Source: Chromobacterium subtsugae
Lineage (GTDB): Bacteria; Pseudomonadota; Gammaproteobacteria; Burkholderiales; Chromobacteriaceae
Direction: 5' to 3'
Length of the DNA stretch: 64,000 nt
Assembly: GCF_001676875.1 (NCBI RefSeq)
Contig: NZ_JYKA01000009.1
Coordinates: 62,001-126,000 of the forward strand
Each line of letters starts with the position of its first letter. Within the stretch, counting starts at the first letter, position 1. The position numbers were made by a program, and so were the translations under genes. Positions 16,534-24,376 of this stretch are shown here, one piece after another. Below the pieces are notes generated by a model, which made no database searches, was not told the origin of the DNA, and worked only from the letters and a program-made list of their open reading frames with translations.

Positions 16534-17671
16534 CTACCTCGTCCAGACCGCCCAGGGCCGCCGCCGCCAACGCCTGGTCCGTCCGCTGCAAAGCCCGCTG
16601 CAGGCGCTGCGCTTCACCGCCGAGCCGGCGGAGTTTCAAGTTAGCGGCACCATCAAAACCCTGCCGCAATTGCGCGAGCACCTGCAAACCGCCATCCAGC
16701 TGGAACACACCACCATTCCGCCCTACCTGACCACGCTGTACACGCTGGATGAACGCCGCAATCGCTTCGCCTACCAGGCGATACAAGGCGTGGTGATGGA
16801 AGAGATGCTGCACATGATCCAGGTTTGCAACATCCTCAACGCCCTTGGCGGCAGCCCGGCCATCAACACGCCGCACTTCATCCCGGAATACCCGGCCCCG
16901 CTGCCCCACAGCGACAACGCGTTCAAGGTGCCGCTGCAAAAATTCTCGCCCGACACCATAAGCGTTTTCCTGCAGATAGAAATGCCCGCGCCAAGCGACG
17001 CGCCGCCCGAGGCCAACCATTACAACAGCATCGGCCAGTTCTACGATGCCATCCGGCTGGCGATAGAGGAGCTGGACGCCGAAAACTGGCTGAAGCATGG
17101 CCGCAGCCTGTTTGACGAGTTTCCGGAAAAAGCCGGCTATCAAATCCTGCCCGAGCACTATTACGGCGGCGGCGGCAAACTGCTGGCAATCCGCTCGCTG
17201 GAAGACGCGCGGAACGCCATCGAGGAAATCATCGGCCAGGGCGAAGGCGTGGATGGCACCATCATCGATACCGACAGCATTGAGTTCGGCCAGGATGTCG
17301 AATACGCGCACTACTTCCGCTTCAACGAGATCAAGCACGCGCGGCGCTATCTGCCGGACGACAGCGCGCGCCTGCCGCCCACCGGCCCGGCCGTGGAGGT
17401 GGACTGGAACGCGGTCATCGACATGGCGCCCAACCCCAGGATGGCCGACTACCCGGAAGATTCGCCGCTGCGGCGGCAGTCCTGGGAATTCAACCGCACT
17501 TATTGCCAATTGCTGAACCTGCTGCACATCTCCTGCAACGGCAAGCCCGACCGGCTGGGCGAGGCGATACCGGTGATGTACCAGCTCAAGTACCAGGCCC
17601 AGGCCTTGCTCAACCTTCCCAACGGCGCCGGCCAAAGGGCGGGGCCAAGCTTCGAATACGTTCCGCTGTAA
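16523..17671 (+). CDS. VioB-like ferritin-like domain protein
   Basis: 382 residues. A four-helix ferritin-like domain is indicated by metal-ligand candidates: QLEHTTIPPYL (Glu61/His62), MEEMLHM (Glu93/Glu94/His97) and FNEIKHARRY near 270. This iron-binding fold occurs at the C-terminus of VioB/RebD iminophenylpyruvate dimer synthases, here as a stand-alone protein. The neighbours (GMC flavoprotein and small subunit) suggest a joint oxidative step. The start has AAGGAG 7 bases upstream and overlaps the GMC gene end. The substrate is unknown; this is not violacein VioB itself, which is far longer. Confidence 0.8.
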   Translation: MSNDYLVQTAQGRRRQRLVRPLQSPLQALRFTAEPAEFQVSGTIKTLPQLREHLQTAIQLEHTTIPPYLTTLYTLDERRNRFAYQAIQGVVMEEMLHMIQVCNILNALGGSPAINTPHFIPEYPAPLPHSDNAFKVPLQKFSPDTISVFLQIEMPAPSDAPPEANHYNSIGQFYDAIRLAIEELDAENWLKHGRSLFDEFPEKAGYQILPEHYYGGGGKLLAIRSLEDARNAIEEIIGQGEGVDGTIIDTDSIEFGQDVEYAHYFRFNEIKHARRYLPDDSARLPPTGPAVEVDWNAVIDMAPNPRMADYPEDSPLRRQSWEFNRTYCQLLNLLHISCNGKPDRLGEAIPVMYQLKYQAQALLNLPNGAGQRAGPSFEYVPL

Positions 17672-17689
17672 GCCCATGCCGGGTTAACA

Positions 17690-17717
17690 AAGGCGGCGCG
17701 GCCCACCGCGCCGCCTT
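17690..17717 (+). terminator. Terminator-like hairpin after the GMC cassette
   Basis: A perfect 12-bp stem AAGGCGGCGCGG / CCGCGCCGCCTT with loop CCCA starts 19 bases after the ferritin-like gene stop. It is very stable, but only TT and then C follow, so the U-tract is weak. Confidence 0.6.
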
Positions 17718-17831
17718 CCCCAGCGCCCTCCCCGCCACAAAACCCGCCCGCCCGCGCCCATCTTGCGCTACCCTACGCGCCGTGAATCCAAACCCGCGGC
17801 CAAGAGCCGCGCCTGCGGCAAGAAACCAGAC

Positions 17832-18890
17832 ATGCGCATCCAGGAACTGCACCAAGCCCTAGCCGACATCGGCGCCCGCCCCTGCCACATCGGCCGTATC
17901 CATCGCGCCTGGCTGCAAGGCCTGCCGCTGGATGCCGGCACCAGCCGGCAAAAGAGCGAAGACTACTTCCCGCTGTCGGTGCGCAACGGCCTGCCGCCCA
18001 TCGCCGCGCGGCTGGAAGCGCTGGCGCGCGTCCACTCGCGACACCCCGCCGCCGACGGCTCCTTGCGGCTATTGGTGGCGCTGGCCGATGGCCAGATGGT
18101 GGAAAGCGTGCTGCTACCACGGGACGGCTTGTGCGTATCCAGCCAAGTGGGTTGCGCGGTGGGCTGCACCTTCTGCATGACCGGCAAGTCCGGCCTGCTG
18201 CGCCAGCTGGGCAGCGCCGAAATCGCCGCGCAGGTGGCGCTGGCGCGCCGCATCCGCCCGGTGAAGAAAGTGGTGTTCATGGGCATGGGCGAGCCGGCGC
18301 ACAACCTGGACAATGTGCTGGAAGCGATAGACTGGCTGGGCACCGATGGCGGTATCGGCCACAAGAACCTGGTGTTTTCCACGGTGGGGGACCCGCGCGT
18401 GTTCGAACGGCTGCCCCAGCAGCGCGTCAAGCCGGCGCTGGCGTTGTCGCTGCACACCACCCGCGCCGACCTGCGCCAGCAGCTATTGCCGCGCGCGCCG
18501 CGGATAGACCCGGCCGAGCTGGTGGCGCAGGGCGAAACCTACGCCCGCCTCACCGGCTACCCCATTCAGTACCAGTGGACGCTGCTGGCCGGCATCAACG
18601 ACAGCCAGCAAGAGATGGACGCCATCGCGCGCCTGCTCAAGGGCAAATTCGGCGTGCTCAACCTGATTCCCTACAACAGCCTGGAGGCCGACAGCTTTCA
18701 GCGCCCCGCCGCCGAACGCATAGAAGAAATGAAGCGCTATCTGCACGGCCAGGGCGTGCTGACCAAGGTGCGCGACTCCGCCGGCCAGGACATTGACGGC
18801 GGCTGCGGCCAGCTGCGCGCGCGGACGGCGCACGTGATAGACGCCAGCCGGCTATCGCGGCGGGAGCAGGCCGGCATAGCCCGCGCGTAA
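17832..18890 (+). CDS. RlmN-family radical SAM RNA methyltransferase
   Basis: 352 residues. The 4Fe-4S motif CAVGCTFC and the preceding Cys of LCVSSQVGC match the RlmN arrangement. The second catalytic Cys lies in DIDGGCGQL near the C-terminus, so the dual-cysteine methyl transfer chemistry is preserved. FMGMGEPAHN and LALSLHTT are family signatures. RlmN methylates A2503 of 23S rRNA and A37 of some tRNAs. The neighbours are not those of the usual housekeeping rlmN, so this may be a second, divergent copy. I chose ATG 17832 (MRIQELHQAL), matching the family N-terminus, over an upstream ATG at 17763; no strong ribosome site decides it. Confidence 0.88.
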   Translation: MRIQELHQALADIGARPCHIGRIHRAWLQGLPLDAGTSRQKSEDYFPLSVRNGLPPIAARLEALARVHSRHPAADGSLRLLVALADGQMVESVLLPRDGLCVSSQVGCAVGCTFCMTGKSGLLRQLGSAEIAAQVALARRIRPVKKVVFMGMGEPAHNLDNVLEAIDWLGTDGGIGHKNLVFSTVGDPRVFERLPQQRVKPALALSLHTTRADLRQQLLPRAPRIDPAELVAQGETYARLTGYPIQYQWTLLAGINDSQQEMDAIARLLKGKFGVLNLIPYNSLEADSFQRPAAERIEEMKRYLHGQGVLTKVRDSAGQDIDGGCGQLRARTAHVIDASRLSRREQAGIARA

Positions 18891-18992
18891 GCCGTCCATC
18901 CCGCGGCAGGCCAGGCGCGGCAAAAAACCGCATCGCATCCAAAATGCATTAACATCCAAAGTTGCCGAACCATATGCAATGGAGATGCCACC

Positions 18993-19928
18993 ATGCCTGC
19001 CCGCAACGCCCCGCCCGTAGTCGACCTGCTTGCCATGCAGCCGGGCGACATCATTCTTTCGCGCAGCGTCTCGTCCGACCGCAAATTGATTTTCGCGCAA
19101 CGCGTGCTGCACCCGACCCGCGACCTGCTGCGCGCCCGCAGGGAGTTTTGCACCCATGCCAGCGTATACCTGGGCCACGGCCTGCTGGTGGAAGCGGTGC
19201 GCGATGGCATCGCCCTGCGCGCCCTTAGCCTGAAAGCAGACGACTTCTTCCACGATGCGCCCGCCGCGCTCTCGCCTGACGCCGCGCCGCCAAAACTACG
19301 CGTCAACTATCGCCCGCAGGCCGACGGCTATGAATATTTCCGGGTAGTCCGACTGAAACAGGACGCCGCCGCCCTGGGCCGAGGCATCGCCCAAACCGCG
19401 CTGGACTTATGGGGCGGGGATTACGCCAGCGTGAAGGAATTCCTGAAGTTTCTGCCCTTGCATCCGGCCACGGGGAAGATCAGCGGCGGCGCAAAGGAAC
19501 AAGGCGAGATGTTCTGTTCGCAACTGGTTTGCCATGCCTACCATGCCAACGGCGCGCGGCTCCACGCCGGCAATCTGGCCAAAAGCCCGATGTCGCTGCG
19601 GCCCGACCACTGCCGCCAGCTTGGCTGGCCGCATACCACGCCGGTGGCGACGCAATATCCGCTGCCGGAGCTGGCGCAAACCGAAGTCGGCTTCTACTTG
19701 ATAAGCCGGGCCGCGCTGATCAATGCCTTGCCGATGCGCAAGACCCTGTTTTCCATCCACGCGCTGCTCACTCCCGGCGGCCAGCCGCTGACAAGTGAAC
19801 GGCACACCCATGCCAGTGAAATCGCCGGCCAGATCGACGCGCTGGACCAGCACTGGGCTGCGTTGCACCTGCCCCTGGAACAGAAACTGCAGCGCCTGAC
19901 CGGCATGCTGGCCACGGCCGGCGCATAG
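18993..19928 (+). CDS. Permuted NlpC/P60 (YiiX/YebB-like) papain-fold protein
   Basis: 311 residues. The permuted order is visible: a His segment THASVYLGHGLLVEAV near residue 52 comes before the Cys segment EMFCSQLVCHAYHANG near residue 175. QPGDIILSR near the N-terminus is typical of this group. Members cleave peptide or lipid amide/ester bonds, or remodel cell wall; the precise substrate is unknown. There is no signal peptide, so it may be cytoplasmic. It stands alone with its own promoter region and converges on the M29-like gene of the candidate RiPP unit. Confidence 0.78.
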   Translation: MPARNAPPVVDLLAMQPGDIILSRSVSSDRKLIFAQRVLHPTRDLLRARREFCTHASVYLGHGLLVEAVRDGIALRALSLKADDFFHDAPAALSPDAAPPKLRVNYRPQADGYEYFRVVRLKQDAAALGRGIAQTALDLWGGDYASVKEFLKFLPLHPATGKISGGAKEQGEMFCSQLVCHAYHANGARLHAGNLAKSPMSLRPDHCRQLGWPHTTPVATQYPLPELAQTEVGFYLISRAALINALPMRKTLFSIHALLTPGGQPLTSERHTHASEIAGQIDALDQHWAALHLPLEQKLQRLTGMLATAGA

Positions 19929-19950
19929 CTGGCCGGCCCGTCCGCAAGAA

Positions 19951-19969
19951 AGGCCGCCCGCGGCGGCCT
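19951..19969. terminator. Convergent terminator hairpin
   Basis: An 8-bp stem AGGCCGCC / GGCGGCCT with loop CGC lies between two converging genes. On the minus strand it is followed by TTTCTT, so it mainly serves the M29-like gene. Confidence 0.6.
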
Positions 19970-19998
19970 GAAAGCGGATGCCCCGCCAGCGCCCGCGG

Positions 19999-20988
19999 TT
20001 AGATCAGAAAGCCGTCGTCGAAAAACGACGTGCCGTCAAAACTCAGCCGGCCGTTGGCAAAGATCAGATCCAGGTGGTGGCTGCCCAGCACGCCGCCGCC
20101 CAGCCCCAGGTGCAGGCCGGGATGGCGCTCCTCGAAGCCGGCGTTCAAGCCGTACAGGCCCTTCACCCCGCAATTGGTGCCGATGCCGAACTCCTCCACC
20201 GTGCGGTTGCCGGCATTGGCCGCCAGGTATTTGTCGAAATCGGCGGCGAAGCGCGCGTCGTCGCAAGAGAAATCCACTACCTGGCTGGCGCGTATGCGGA
20301 TGGAAACGAAATCCCGCACCACGCCGTATTTGACGGCAAAGGGGATGGTGCTGAGAAAGGCGCCGCTGAAACGCACTTCGCCGTCCAGATCGCGGATGGT
20401 GGTGGCGATCTCGCCGGGCGTCAGGTCGACATTGCCGTCGCCGTCTATCGAAGTCCAGGCCTGCTCCGGGCCGATGGAGCCAGTTAGCCGGCCGCCGTCC
20501 GCTTGTTCAAACACCACCTGCCGCGACTCCTTGGCCAGCGCCATCAAGCGGTGGTTGCGCGCGGCGATGCTGGCGCGCGGCTCGGCGAACGCCTCATGAA
20601 AGTGCGGACCGTAGTCCTTGAACAGGATGGATTTTTTCCAGTTGTCCTGCATGGTCTTCTTGATCGGCTGCAGAAACGCCGGCCCCAGGTGGCCAACCGC
20701 CTGCAGCGTGGATGAGCGGTACAGAAAGATGAACGCATCGCAGCGCGCTATCGCGTCGGCGATGTCGTCGGGCTGGGCTGTTTCCAGCGGCAGCAGCTGC
20801 GCGTCGCCGGGAAACTCGGCGGCGGCGCCGGCCGCGATGGCGCTGGCTATGCCCTGGTGAAACCCATCGAAACCCAGCAGCAGGCGCACCGGTTCGCCAG
20901 CCGCGGCCTTGTCCCTGACCGCGGGATGCAAGGCCAGGCAGGCATACATATTCTGTATGCTTCGCATATCATCATCGCTAGCGCGCAT
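19999..20988 (-). CDS. M29 aminopeptidase-like metalloprotein, candidate RiPP-modifying or processing enzyme
   Basis: 329 residues. The C-terminal half matches the M29 (AmpS/PepS) and NicX-like fold: a LTPGEIAT segment, a VEEFGIGTN segment, a RHPGLHLGLGGG segment and GSHHLDL supply Glu, Glu, His and His/Asp ligand candidates in family order. The N-terminal half is a plausible alpha/beta domain with no clear name. It is transcribed just after a 43-codon peptide gene, separated only by a terminator hairpin that abuts its strong ribosome site GGGGAGGGG. Start ATG 20988 was chosen for that site; a 26-codon longer frame reads through the hairpin. It might trim a leader peptide or modify the peptide; that function is inferred from neighbourhood only. 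Confidence 0.72.
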   Translation of the reverse strand: MRASDDDMRSIQNMYACLALHPAVRDKAAAGEPVRLLLGFDGFHQGIASAIAAGAAAEFPGDAQLLPLETAQPDDIADAIARCDAFIFLYRSSTLQAVGHLGPAFLQPIKKTMQDNWKKSILFKDYGPHFHEAFAEPRASIAARNHRLMALAKESRQVVFEQADGGRLTGSIGPEQAWTSIDGDGNVDLTPGEIATTIRDLDGEVRFSGAFLSTIPFAVKYGVVRDFVSIRIRASQVVDFSCDDARFAADFDKYLAANAGNRTVEEFGIGTNCGVKGLYGLNAGFEERHPGLHLGLGGGVLGSHHLDLIFANGRLSFDGTSFFDDGFLI

Positions 20989-21000
20989 GAACCCCTCCCC

Positions 21001-21025
21001 AAAAACGGGGCCGCCCGGCCCCGTT
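21001..21025 (-). terminator. Intercistronic terminator/attenuator between peptide and M29-like genes
   Basis: On the minus strand, AACGGGGCCG and CGGCCCCGTT form a 10-bp inverted repeat (8 bp with a realistic loop), followed at once by TTTTT. It lies 28 bases after the peptide stop and directly before the ribosome site of the next gene. Partial read-through would give much peptide mRNA and little enzyme mRNA, a common pattern in RiPP operons. Confidence 0.82.
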
Positions 21026-21053
21026 CTGCAAAATGCGGATGAATGCCCCGGCT

Positions 21054-21185
21054 TCAGACCGGCCACAGCGCCGTGCCGAACGGCACAACCGCCTTGTCCT
21101 GCATCATTTCAACCGCTTCGGCGAAAGTTTCTTCCTGGAACCAGGCATCCAGTTCGATATCCTGGGTTTGGATGTTTTCGATCAT
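21054..21185 (-). CDS. 43-residue RiPP-precursor-like peptide
   Basis: This small gene starts at ATG 21185 with AGGAG 7 bases upstream and ends with TGA. The first two thirds are acidic and helical, like a leader (it begins MIENIQTQDIELDAW; eight Asp/Glu before residue 31). The last eleven residues VVPFGTALWPV are uncharged and hydrophobic with Gly, Thr, Trp and Pro, like a core. It has no Cys or Ser, so lanthionine or thiazole chemistry is excluded; the Trp, Thr and Phe are candidate modification sites. It is followed by a terminator and an M29-like gene. I do not recognise the peptide family, and it could also be a small regulatory protein. Confidence 0.7.
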   Translation of the reverse strand: MIENIQTQDIELDAWFQEETFAEAVEMMQDKAVVPFGTALWPV

Positions 21186-21282
21186 TTTGCATCTCCTGTG
21201 TAGTTATCAAGAAAACACGGTCACGCCAGGGCAAACGCCCCGACAAGATTACAGATGCATATTTATTGAGGAAGTTCATGAA

Positions 21283-21307
21283 TTGATAGTATTAGTAATG
21301 CTATCAA
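21283..21307. promoter_or_regulatory. 25-bp near-perfect palindrome, operator candidate
   Basis: TTGATAG-t-ATTA-g-TAAT-g-CTATCAA reads the same on both strands except at the centre and one symmetric position pair (22 of 25). It lies about 100 bases upstream of the peptide start in AT-rich sequence. The size and symmetry suit a dimeric HTH repressor or activator (TetR, MarR or LysR type). No regulator gene is adjacent. Confidence 0.72.
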
Positions 21308-21371
21308 AGCCCGCGCTTTCTGACGAAATGGAATGACAAATACATCAATCTGCCTCGCCCGCAGCCCAGGC

Positions 21372-21407
21372 AAACCAAACGCCCGGACAAAGCCGGGCGT
21401 TTGGTTT
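21372..21407. terminator. Strong terminator after the AGCS symporter gene
   Basis: A perfect 15-bp stem AAACCAAACGCCCGG / CCGGGCGTTTGGTTT with a 6-base loop lies 18 bases past the symporter stop. T-rich stem ends flank it on both strands, so it can act in both directions. Confidence 0.88.
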
Positions 21408-21425
21408 TGATGCCGGCAAGCCGCG

Positions 21426-22928
21426 TCAGCTTGCCTTGACCGGAGCGGCTTCGCCGGCAGGCTGCTCGCCGGGCCGCTCCGCCGCCTGGTTGAGCTCGGC
21501 TCGGCCGCCGCTCCAATAGCCGGCATTGGCGATGCCCAGCCTTTCCGGGTGGAACACCGGGTCCAGCCCTTGCGCCTGCTGCGCTTCGTAGTCTTTCAGG
21601 CAGGCCAGAGCCGGCTTGCGCAACAAGATGATGGCGACGATGTTCAGCCAAGCCATCAGCCCCACGCCGATATCGCCCAGCCCCCAGGCCATGTCCGCCG
21701 TCTTCACCGCGCCGTACACCGTCGCCGCCATCAGGCCGATTTTCAGCGCGAACACCAGCCACGGCCGCTGCGCCTTGCGGTTGATGTAGGCGACATTGGT
21801 TTCCGCGATGTAGTAGTAAGCGATGATGGTGGTGAAGGCGAAGAAGAACAGCGCCAGCGCCACAAACACCGAACCGAAGCCCGGAAGGATGCTTTCCATC
21901 GCCGTCTGCACATAGCCGGGGCCGGCAGCCACCCCGGCGATGCCGGTGTACAGCGCCTGGCCGTCCGGGCCCTGCACATTGTATTGCCCGGTGATCAGCA
22001 GCATGAAAGCGGTGGCGGAACAGACGAACAGCGTGTCGATGTACACCGAAAACGCCTGCACCAGGCCCTGTTTGGCCGGATGGCTGACCACCGCCGCGCT
22101 GGCCGCGTGCGGGCCGGTGCCCTGGCCGGCCTCATTGGAATAAATGCCGCGCTTCACGCCCCACTGGATGGCGAAGCCCAGAATCGCCCCCATGCCGGCC
22201 TCCAGGCCGAAAGCGCTCTTGAAGATCAGCGCCACCACGCCCGGCAGTTGTTCGATATTCAGCGCGATCACCACGCAGGCGACAATGATGTAACCCAGCG
22301 CCATGAAAGGCACCACCGCCCCGGCGAACACCGCGATCCGCTTGACGCCGCCAAAAATGATGAAGCCCAGCATGATGGCCAGCACCGCCGCCGACACCGA
22401 AGGCGCGATGCCGAAGGCCGACTGCATGGAGTTGGCGATGGAATTGGACTGAATGCCCGGCAACAGCAAGCCGGTGGCCACAACCGTGGTGATGGCGAAC
22501 AGCCAGGCATACCACTTCTGCCCCAGGCCTTTTTCAATGTAGAACGCCGGCCCGCCGCGGTACTGGCCGTCTATCTTTTCCTTGTACACCTGGCCCAGCG
22601 TGGATTCGACAAAGGCGGAGCTGGCCCCCAGGAACGCCACCATCCACATCCAGAACATGGCCCCCGGCCCGCCGAAAGTGATGGCGGTGGCCACCCCGGC
22701 GATATTGCCGGTGCCCACCCGCCCCGCCAGCGTCATGGCCAGCGCCTGAAACGACGACACGCCCGAACTGCTGCTTTGGCGATTGAACATCAGCCGCAGC
22801 ATCTCGCGAAAATGCCGCATCTGTAAAAAGCGGGTGCGCACCGAAAAGTACAAGCCCACGCCCAGGCACAGGTAAATCAGCGCCGGGCTCCAAACCACGC
22901 CGTTGACGGCGTTGACCAAATCATCCAT
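21426..22928 (-). CDS. Sodium:alanine symporter, AGCS family
   Basis: 500 residues with about ten to eleven hydrophobic membrane segments. Family motifs are GRVGTGNIAGVATAI near the N-terminus, FVESTLGQVYK, and IYSNEAGQGTGPHAAS, the AGCS signature for substrate and Na+ binding. It imports alanine or glycine with sodium at the inner membrane. The C-terminus has a cytoplasmic hydrophilic tail rich in Ala, Glu and Pro. The start has GAGGAG upstream; a longer frame to 23159 adds residues with no ribosome site and was excluded. It is monocistronic, with an AT-rich upstream region containing a 12-bp palindrome ATTGCGCGCAAT at 23072. Confidence 0.93.
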   Translation of the reverse strand: MDDLVNAVNGVVWSPALIYLCLGVGLYFSVRTRFLQMRHFREMLRLMFNRQSSSSGVSSFQALAMTLAGRVGTGNIAGVATAITFGGPGAMFWMWMVAFLGASSAFVESTLGQVYKEKIDGQYRGGPAFYIEKGLGQKWYAWLFAITTVVATGLLLPGIQSNSIANSMQSAFGIAPSVSAAVLAIMLGFIIFGGVKRIAVFAGAVVPFMALGYIIVACVVIALNIEQLPGVVALIFKSAFGLEAGMGAILGFAIQWGVKRGIYSNEAGQGTGPHAASAAVVSHPAKQGLVQAFSVYIDTLFVCSATAFMLLITGQYNVQGPDGQALYTGIAGVAAGPGYVQTAMESILPGFGSVFVALALFFFAFTTIIAYYYIAETNVAYINRKAQRPWLVFALKIGLMAATVYGAVKTADMAWGLGDIGVGLMAWLNIVAIILLRKPALACLKDYEAQQAQGLDPVFHPERLGIANAGYWSGGRAELNQAAERPGEQPAGEAAPVKAS

Positions 22929-23224
22929 CGGGTTCTCCTCTGTAAACGAAGGCCGGCAATCAGCTTTTTTTATGATTCCGCGCGCTGACTGTCCGTACTG
23001 AACCGACAAGATAATGAGCAAACCACCGCCAACTCCAGTAAATGGATTGTAAAAATCATCAATTACAACAAATTGCGCGCAATGCGCTTGCCGCCGCCAT
23101 AAAAACCTGACGGCATATGGAGCAAACACTCCAATCCATCTCCCGCCCCGCCCGCCCAAACGCGGCGGCTCCTGCCGCGTGGTATAGTGGCGGCCGAATC
23201 GTTTGACACCAAAGGACCATGCCG

Positions 23225-23551
23225 ATGCCCACCCCCGTCCGCCTGGCGGCCGCCATGCTGCTGGCCGCGCTTTGCGGCTGCCAGCAGCAGCAAAAAATCA
23301 AGGCCAGCTACCACTGCGCAGACCAGGTGACATTCCGCTACGACCGGCAAAGCCAAACCGTGGAGCTGACCCGCAACGGCCAAAGCTACCAGGGCATCAT
23401 GGATGAAAAAGGCTTGCTGACCTGGCCCAAGGCCAATGCCGGCCAGGCCCTGCCGGACAGCTTCTTCATCTCCCGCAAAACGCCGGACCAGATGAAGCTG
23501 TACGGCGGCTTCGCCGGCACCGGCAAAGCCTGCCGGCAAGACCCCGGCTGA
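23225..23551 (+). CDS. Small MliC-like lipoprotein
   Basis: 108 residues. A hydrophobic signal segment ends in ALCGC, an acceptable lipobox, followed by a Gln-rich tether. The mature part has YHCADQVTFRYD, then TVELTRNGQSY, resembling the MliC/PliC fold of C-type lysozyme inhibitors, with a second Cys near the C-terminus that could form the disulphide. An outer-membrane or periplasmic location is expected. ATG 23225 gives an 8-base spacing from AAAGGA; ATG 23219 is the alternative. Assignment to the MliC family is tentative. Confidence 0.68.
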   Translation: MPTPVRLAAAMLLAALCGCQQQQKIKASYHCADQVTFRYDRQSQTVELTRNGQSYQGIMDEKGLLTWPKANAGQALPDSFFISRKTPDQMKLYGGFAGTGKACRQDPG

Positions 23552-23574
23552 ACGAGCCCGGCCAGATAAATGAA

Positions 23575-23607
23575 AATGCCGCCCGCCCTGCGCGGGCGGA
23601 CGGCATT
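23575..23607. terminator. Convergent terminator
   Basis: The outer stem AATGCCG / CGGCATT (7 bp) and inner stem CCGCCC / GGGCGG (6 bp) are separated by one mismatch. On the minus strand it runs into ATTTTCATTT. It serves the lipoprotein gene and the converging gene ending at 23630. Confidence 0.75.
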
Positions 23608-23629
23608 CAGGCCGGCGAAACCAGCCGGT

Positions 23630-24376
23630 TTAATGCGTCGGCAGCTGATTCCAGGCGCGGGTCACCGACTGATTGCTCTGGCCGTAGAAAGTGACGGTTT
23701 GCGCCGCCGGGTCGGAAGTGATCTTCCACAAATAGCGCGTGCCCTGCAGCTCCTGCTGCGCCACCTGCTTGCCCGACGCATCGTAGGCCACCAGCCCCAG
23801 CGAAACCCGGTTGTCGATGTACGAATACGCCCAGTAGGTCAGCCCGTTGTAGCGGATCACGTTGCAAGTCGAGCTCTCGCCGTCAGGCGTGGGCGAATTG
23901 GGCCCGGCCATGAAGGCCACCTTCATCCCCGCGGGGATGGCCGGATGGGTGCTGACGTTGACGGTTTCAATCTGCGGCCCACCCGGCTGCACGGTGATGG
24001 GAATGCCGGTGCCCGGCGAGCCCGCGCCCTCGGTGAACCACACCACGCCATTGCCCGCAGCGCCGCTGCCGGCCTTTTGCGCGCCGCCGTTCACATTGAG
24101 CGCGAAGCTCCACGGCCCGCCCCAGTTGACCCCCACCGCCACCAGCTCGTAGTCGCCGCTGGGCAGGTTGACCGAATAGGTGCTGTTCAACGGCCCGTTC
24201 ACGCCGTTTTGCACCGCCGGCTCGGTGTAAGCCCCCTGATTGATATTCACCGTGACATTGACGGCATTGCCGTTGCCGCTTTGGATATGCGCCAACTGGT
24301 AGCTGGCGCCCCATTGGTAAGCCAGCACATACAGCTCGTTGTCGCTTGCGGTGATATGGATGGTATTGGACGACAT
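23630..24376 (-). CDS. Unrecognised beta-rich protein, possible toxin/lectin-like
   Basis: 248 residues, rich in Asn, Gly, Val, Thr and Ser, with no signal peptide and no membrane segment. Two halves are apparent. Residues 1-130 form a beta-sandwich-like part (YSVNLPSGDYELVAVGVNWG). Residues 140-248 contain PAIPAGMKVAFMAG, YWAYSYIDNRVS, VAYDASGKQ and TVTFYGQSNQSV, a pattern that recurs in bacterial secreted or insecticidal-type proteins as far as I recall, but I cannot name it. It is preceded by a good AGGAG site and divergent from a secreted protein gene. It could be a cytoplasmic lectin or a lysis-released toxin; confidence in function is low, in coding high. Confidence 0.75.
   Translation of the reverse strand: MSSNTIHITASDNELYVLAYQWGASYQLAHIQSGNGNAVNVTVNINQGAYTEPAVQNGVNGPLNSTYSVNLPSGDYELVAVGVNWGGPWSFALNVNGGAQKAGSGAAGNGVVWFTEGAGSPGTGIPITVQPGGPQIETVNVSTHPAIPAGMKVAFMAGPNSPTPDGESSTCNVIRYNGLTYWAYSYIDNRVSLGLVAYDASGKQVAQQELQGTRYLWKITSDPAAQTVTFYGQSNQSVTRAWNQLPTH

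Noticed and set aside
16523-17671. Violacein biosynthesis gene vioB
   Set aside because: Only the ferritin-like part is present; length, partners and neighbours do not match the vioABCDE operon.
21549-22826. 425-codon plus-strand open frame
   Set aside because: Antisense of the AGCS symporter; His/Arg-rich shadow.
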